This document shows positions 63,192-64,000 of a stretch of DNA of 64,000 bases, in pieces. Source of the stretch: Rhizodiscina lignyota (lineage: Eukaryota > Ascomycota > Dothideomycetes > Aulographales > Rhizodiscinaceae); contig ML978125.1 in the NCBI GenBank assembly GCA_010015805.1, forward strand, positions 496,001 to 560,000, given 5' to 3'. The translations under genes were made by a program, and so were the position numbers. Under the pieces are notes generated by a model. It searched no databases. It worked only from the letters and a program-made list of their open reading frames with translations, and was not told where the DNA came from. Position 1 is the first letter of the stretch. The number at the start of each line of letters is the position of its first letter.

Positions 63192-64000
63192 ATGGCGGCT
63201 TCAGAAAATTCGTTATCGGCATCCCCAGTTGCTATAGTGAATCAAGACACTGCTGTCGAAGATACACCTCTGCTTGGACATGCAGAACCCCAGAAACGCG
63301 TTAGACGAAGCTCCTCTCTAGTTGGAAATACACAACATGGATATCACACTATTCCTGCGAGTACCCCCGAGGCACCTGTCGATGTTCCGCAGCATAGCGT
63401 TCGCGTTGTGATTGGTATCCTTTCGGTATTGCTCATAGGTAAGAGGTAGCTCAATGCCTCTCCTCTCCAGGCTGTGAGATTAATTCGCCAAGGCGTTTTC
63501 ATATCGCAGACGGATTTTACATTGTTGCTCGCTACTATTGGTGATATATCGTCTGAATTCAATGATTTGCAAAGCTCAGCTTGGCTCTTCTCCAGTTTTG
63601 GGTTGGCTACGTGTGTTGCTCAGCCTCTGGTATGTTCAACTCCTCGCGCCATGAATCCGCTAATATGTCGAAGTACGGGAAGCTGAGCGACATCTTTGGC
63701 CGCAAGACGATGCTCCAAGTCGCATATTTCCTCTTTGCTTTGGGCGGTCTGATATGGTATCCACAGACCCTCTTTTCATCCAATACTCAAGTATCTGACT
63801 CTTTTCATAGTGGAATCGGGAGATCGATGCCTGAAATCGTCGTCGGCCGAGTCATTCAAGGATCTGGAGGTGCCGGCATGGTTGCACTTGTATCGGTACT
63901 CATCACTGGCAAGCTAGTAATACCTCTCGCTCAAAGTAAAGATTCTAATAGTTACAGATCTTGTCCCCCTACGAGAAGTTGCTGCTTACCGAAGCTATGT
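63192..64000 (+). CDS. MFS permease, 5' part (Vba/Fnx-like, DHA2 type)
   Basis: Partial gene running off the window. Exons 63192-63438, 63493-63629, 63674-63756, 63811-63908 and 63958 onward. A hydrophilic N terminus of about 70 residues (EDTPLLGHAEPQKRVRRSSS) precedes helix 1 (VVIGILSVLLIGVFISQTDF). SEFNDLQSSAWLFSSFGLA is helix 2, then the MFS motif A YGKLSDIFGRKTM. The segment VVGRVIQGSGGAGMVALVSV is motif B-like, followed by DLVPLREVAAYRSY. These match 14-helix fungal vacuolar basic amino acid transporters and related drug exporters. The fourth intron needs a GC donor (GGCAAGC at 63908) to give the conserved LITDLVPLRE. Substrate cannot be told from the fragment. Confidence 0.88.

Overview
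The window looks like nuclear DNA of a filamentous ascomycete (Pezizomycotina), most probably a Dothideomycete. Genes are split by short introns of about 47-75 nt with GT...CTAAC-like...AG signals. The proteins are typical fungal housekeeping enzymes (CFT1, VPS33, ERO1, ABP1, NOP13, MRF1), mixed with families common in ascomycetes (DUF4246, Zn2Cys6 factor, SRPK-like kinase, fungal 2OG dioxygenase). The class assignment is an inference from gene style, not from a phylogeny. I found 26 protein genes, the last one cut by the window edge. I found no rRNA, no convincing tRNA, no CRISPR array and no recognisable transposon or viral copy. Exon coordinates were derived by eye from splice motifs; each model was checked for codon phase and total length.

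Layout. 0.6-18 kb is a dense housekeeping block: RPE1 (+), CFT1 (-), a lysosomal cobalamin transporter-like LMBD1 (+), HTS1 (-), VPS33 (+), a rhodanese/Cdc25-like phosphatase (-), a small orphan (-) and an SRPK-like kinase (+). 18.9-29.6 kb is a run of plus-strand genes: ERO1, VAS1, a small uncharacterised beta-rich protein and ABP1. 30-41 kb is sparser and more accessory: a DUF4246 protein, a kelch-type membrane protein, a linalool dehydratase/isomerase-like protein, and a Zn2Cys6 transcription factor divergent from it. 42-50 kb holds a short Air-like zinc-knuckle protein, NOP13, a GT25 glycosyltransferase and an AIM24-family protein. 50.9-64 kb holds a 2OG-Fe(II) dioxygenase, an aquaglyceroporin, the mitochondrial release factor MRF1, a gamma-glutamyltransferase, an arylsulfatase and the 5' part of an MFS permease.

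How genes relate. Many neighbours are divergent pairs sharing short promoters: CFT1/LMBD1, HTS1/VPS33, Air-like/NOP13, MRF1/gamma-glutamyltransferase. Two aminoacyl-tRNA synthetase genes appear to encode both cytosolic and mitochondrial enzymes. HTS1 has an upstream in-frame ATG preceding a basic presequence. VAS1 has an ATG-less, acid-free basic leader in frame that could start at a near-cognate codon. With MRF1 these connect the window to mitochondrial translation.

Most interesting leads: the linalool dehydratase/isomerase-like gene paired with its divergent regulator; the possible non-AUG mitochondrial ValRS leader; a duplicated exon-plus-intron tail on the LMBD1 gene; alternative 5' exons of the AIM24-family gene; a 4x octapeptide tail on the kelch membrane protein; and a two-knuckle Air-like protein.
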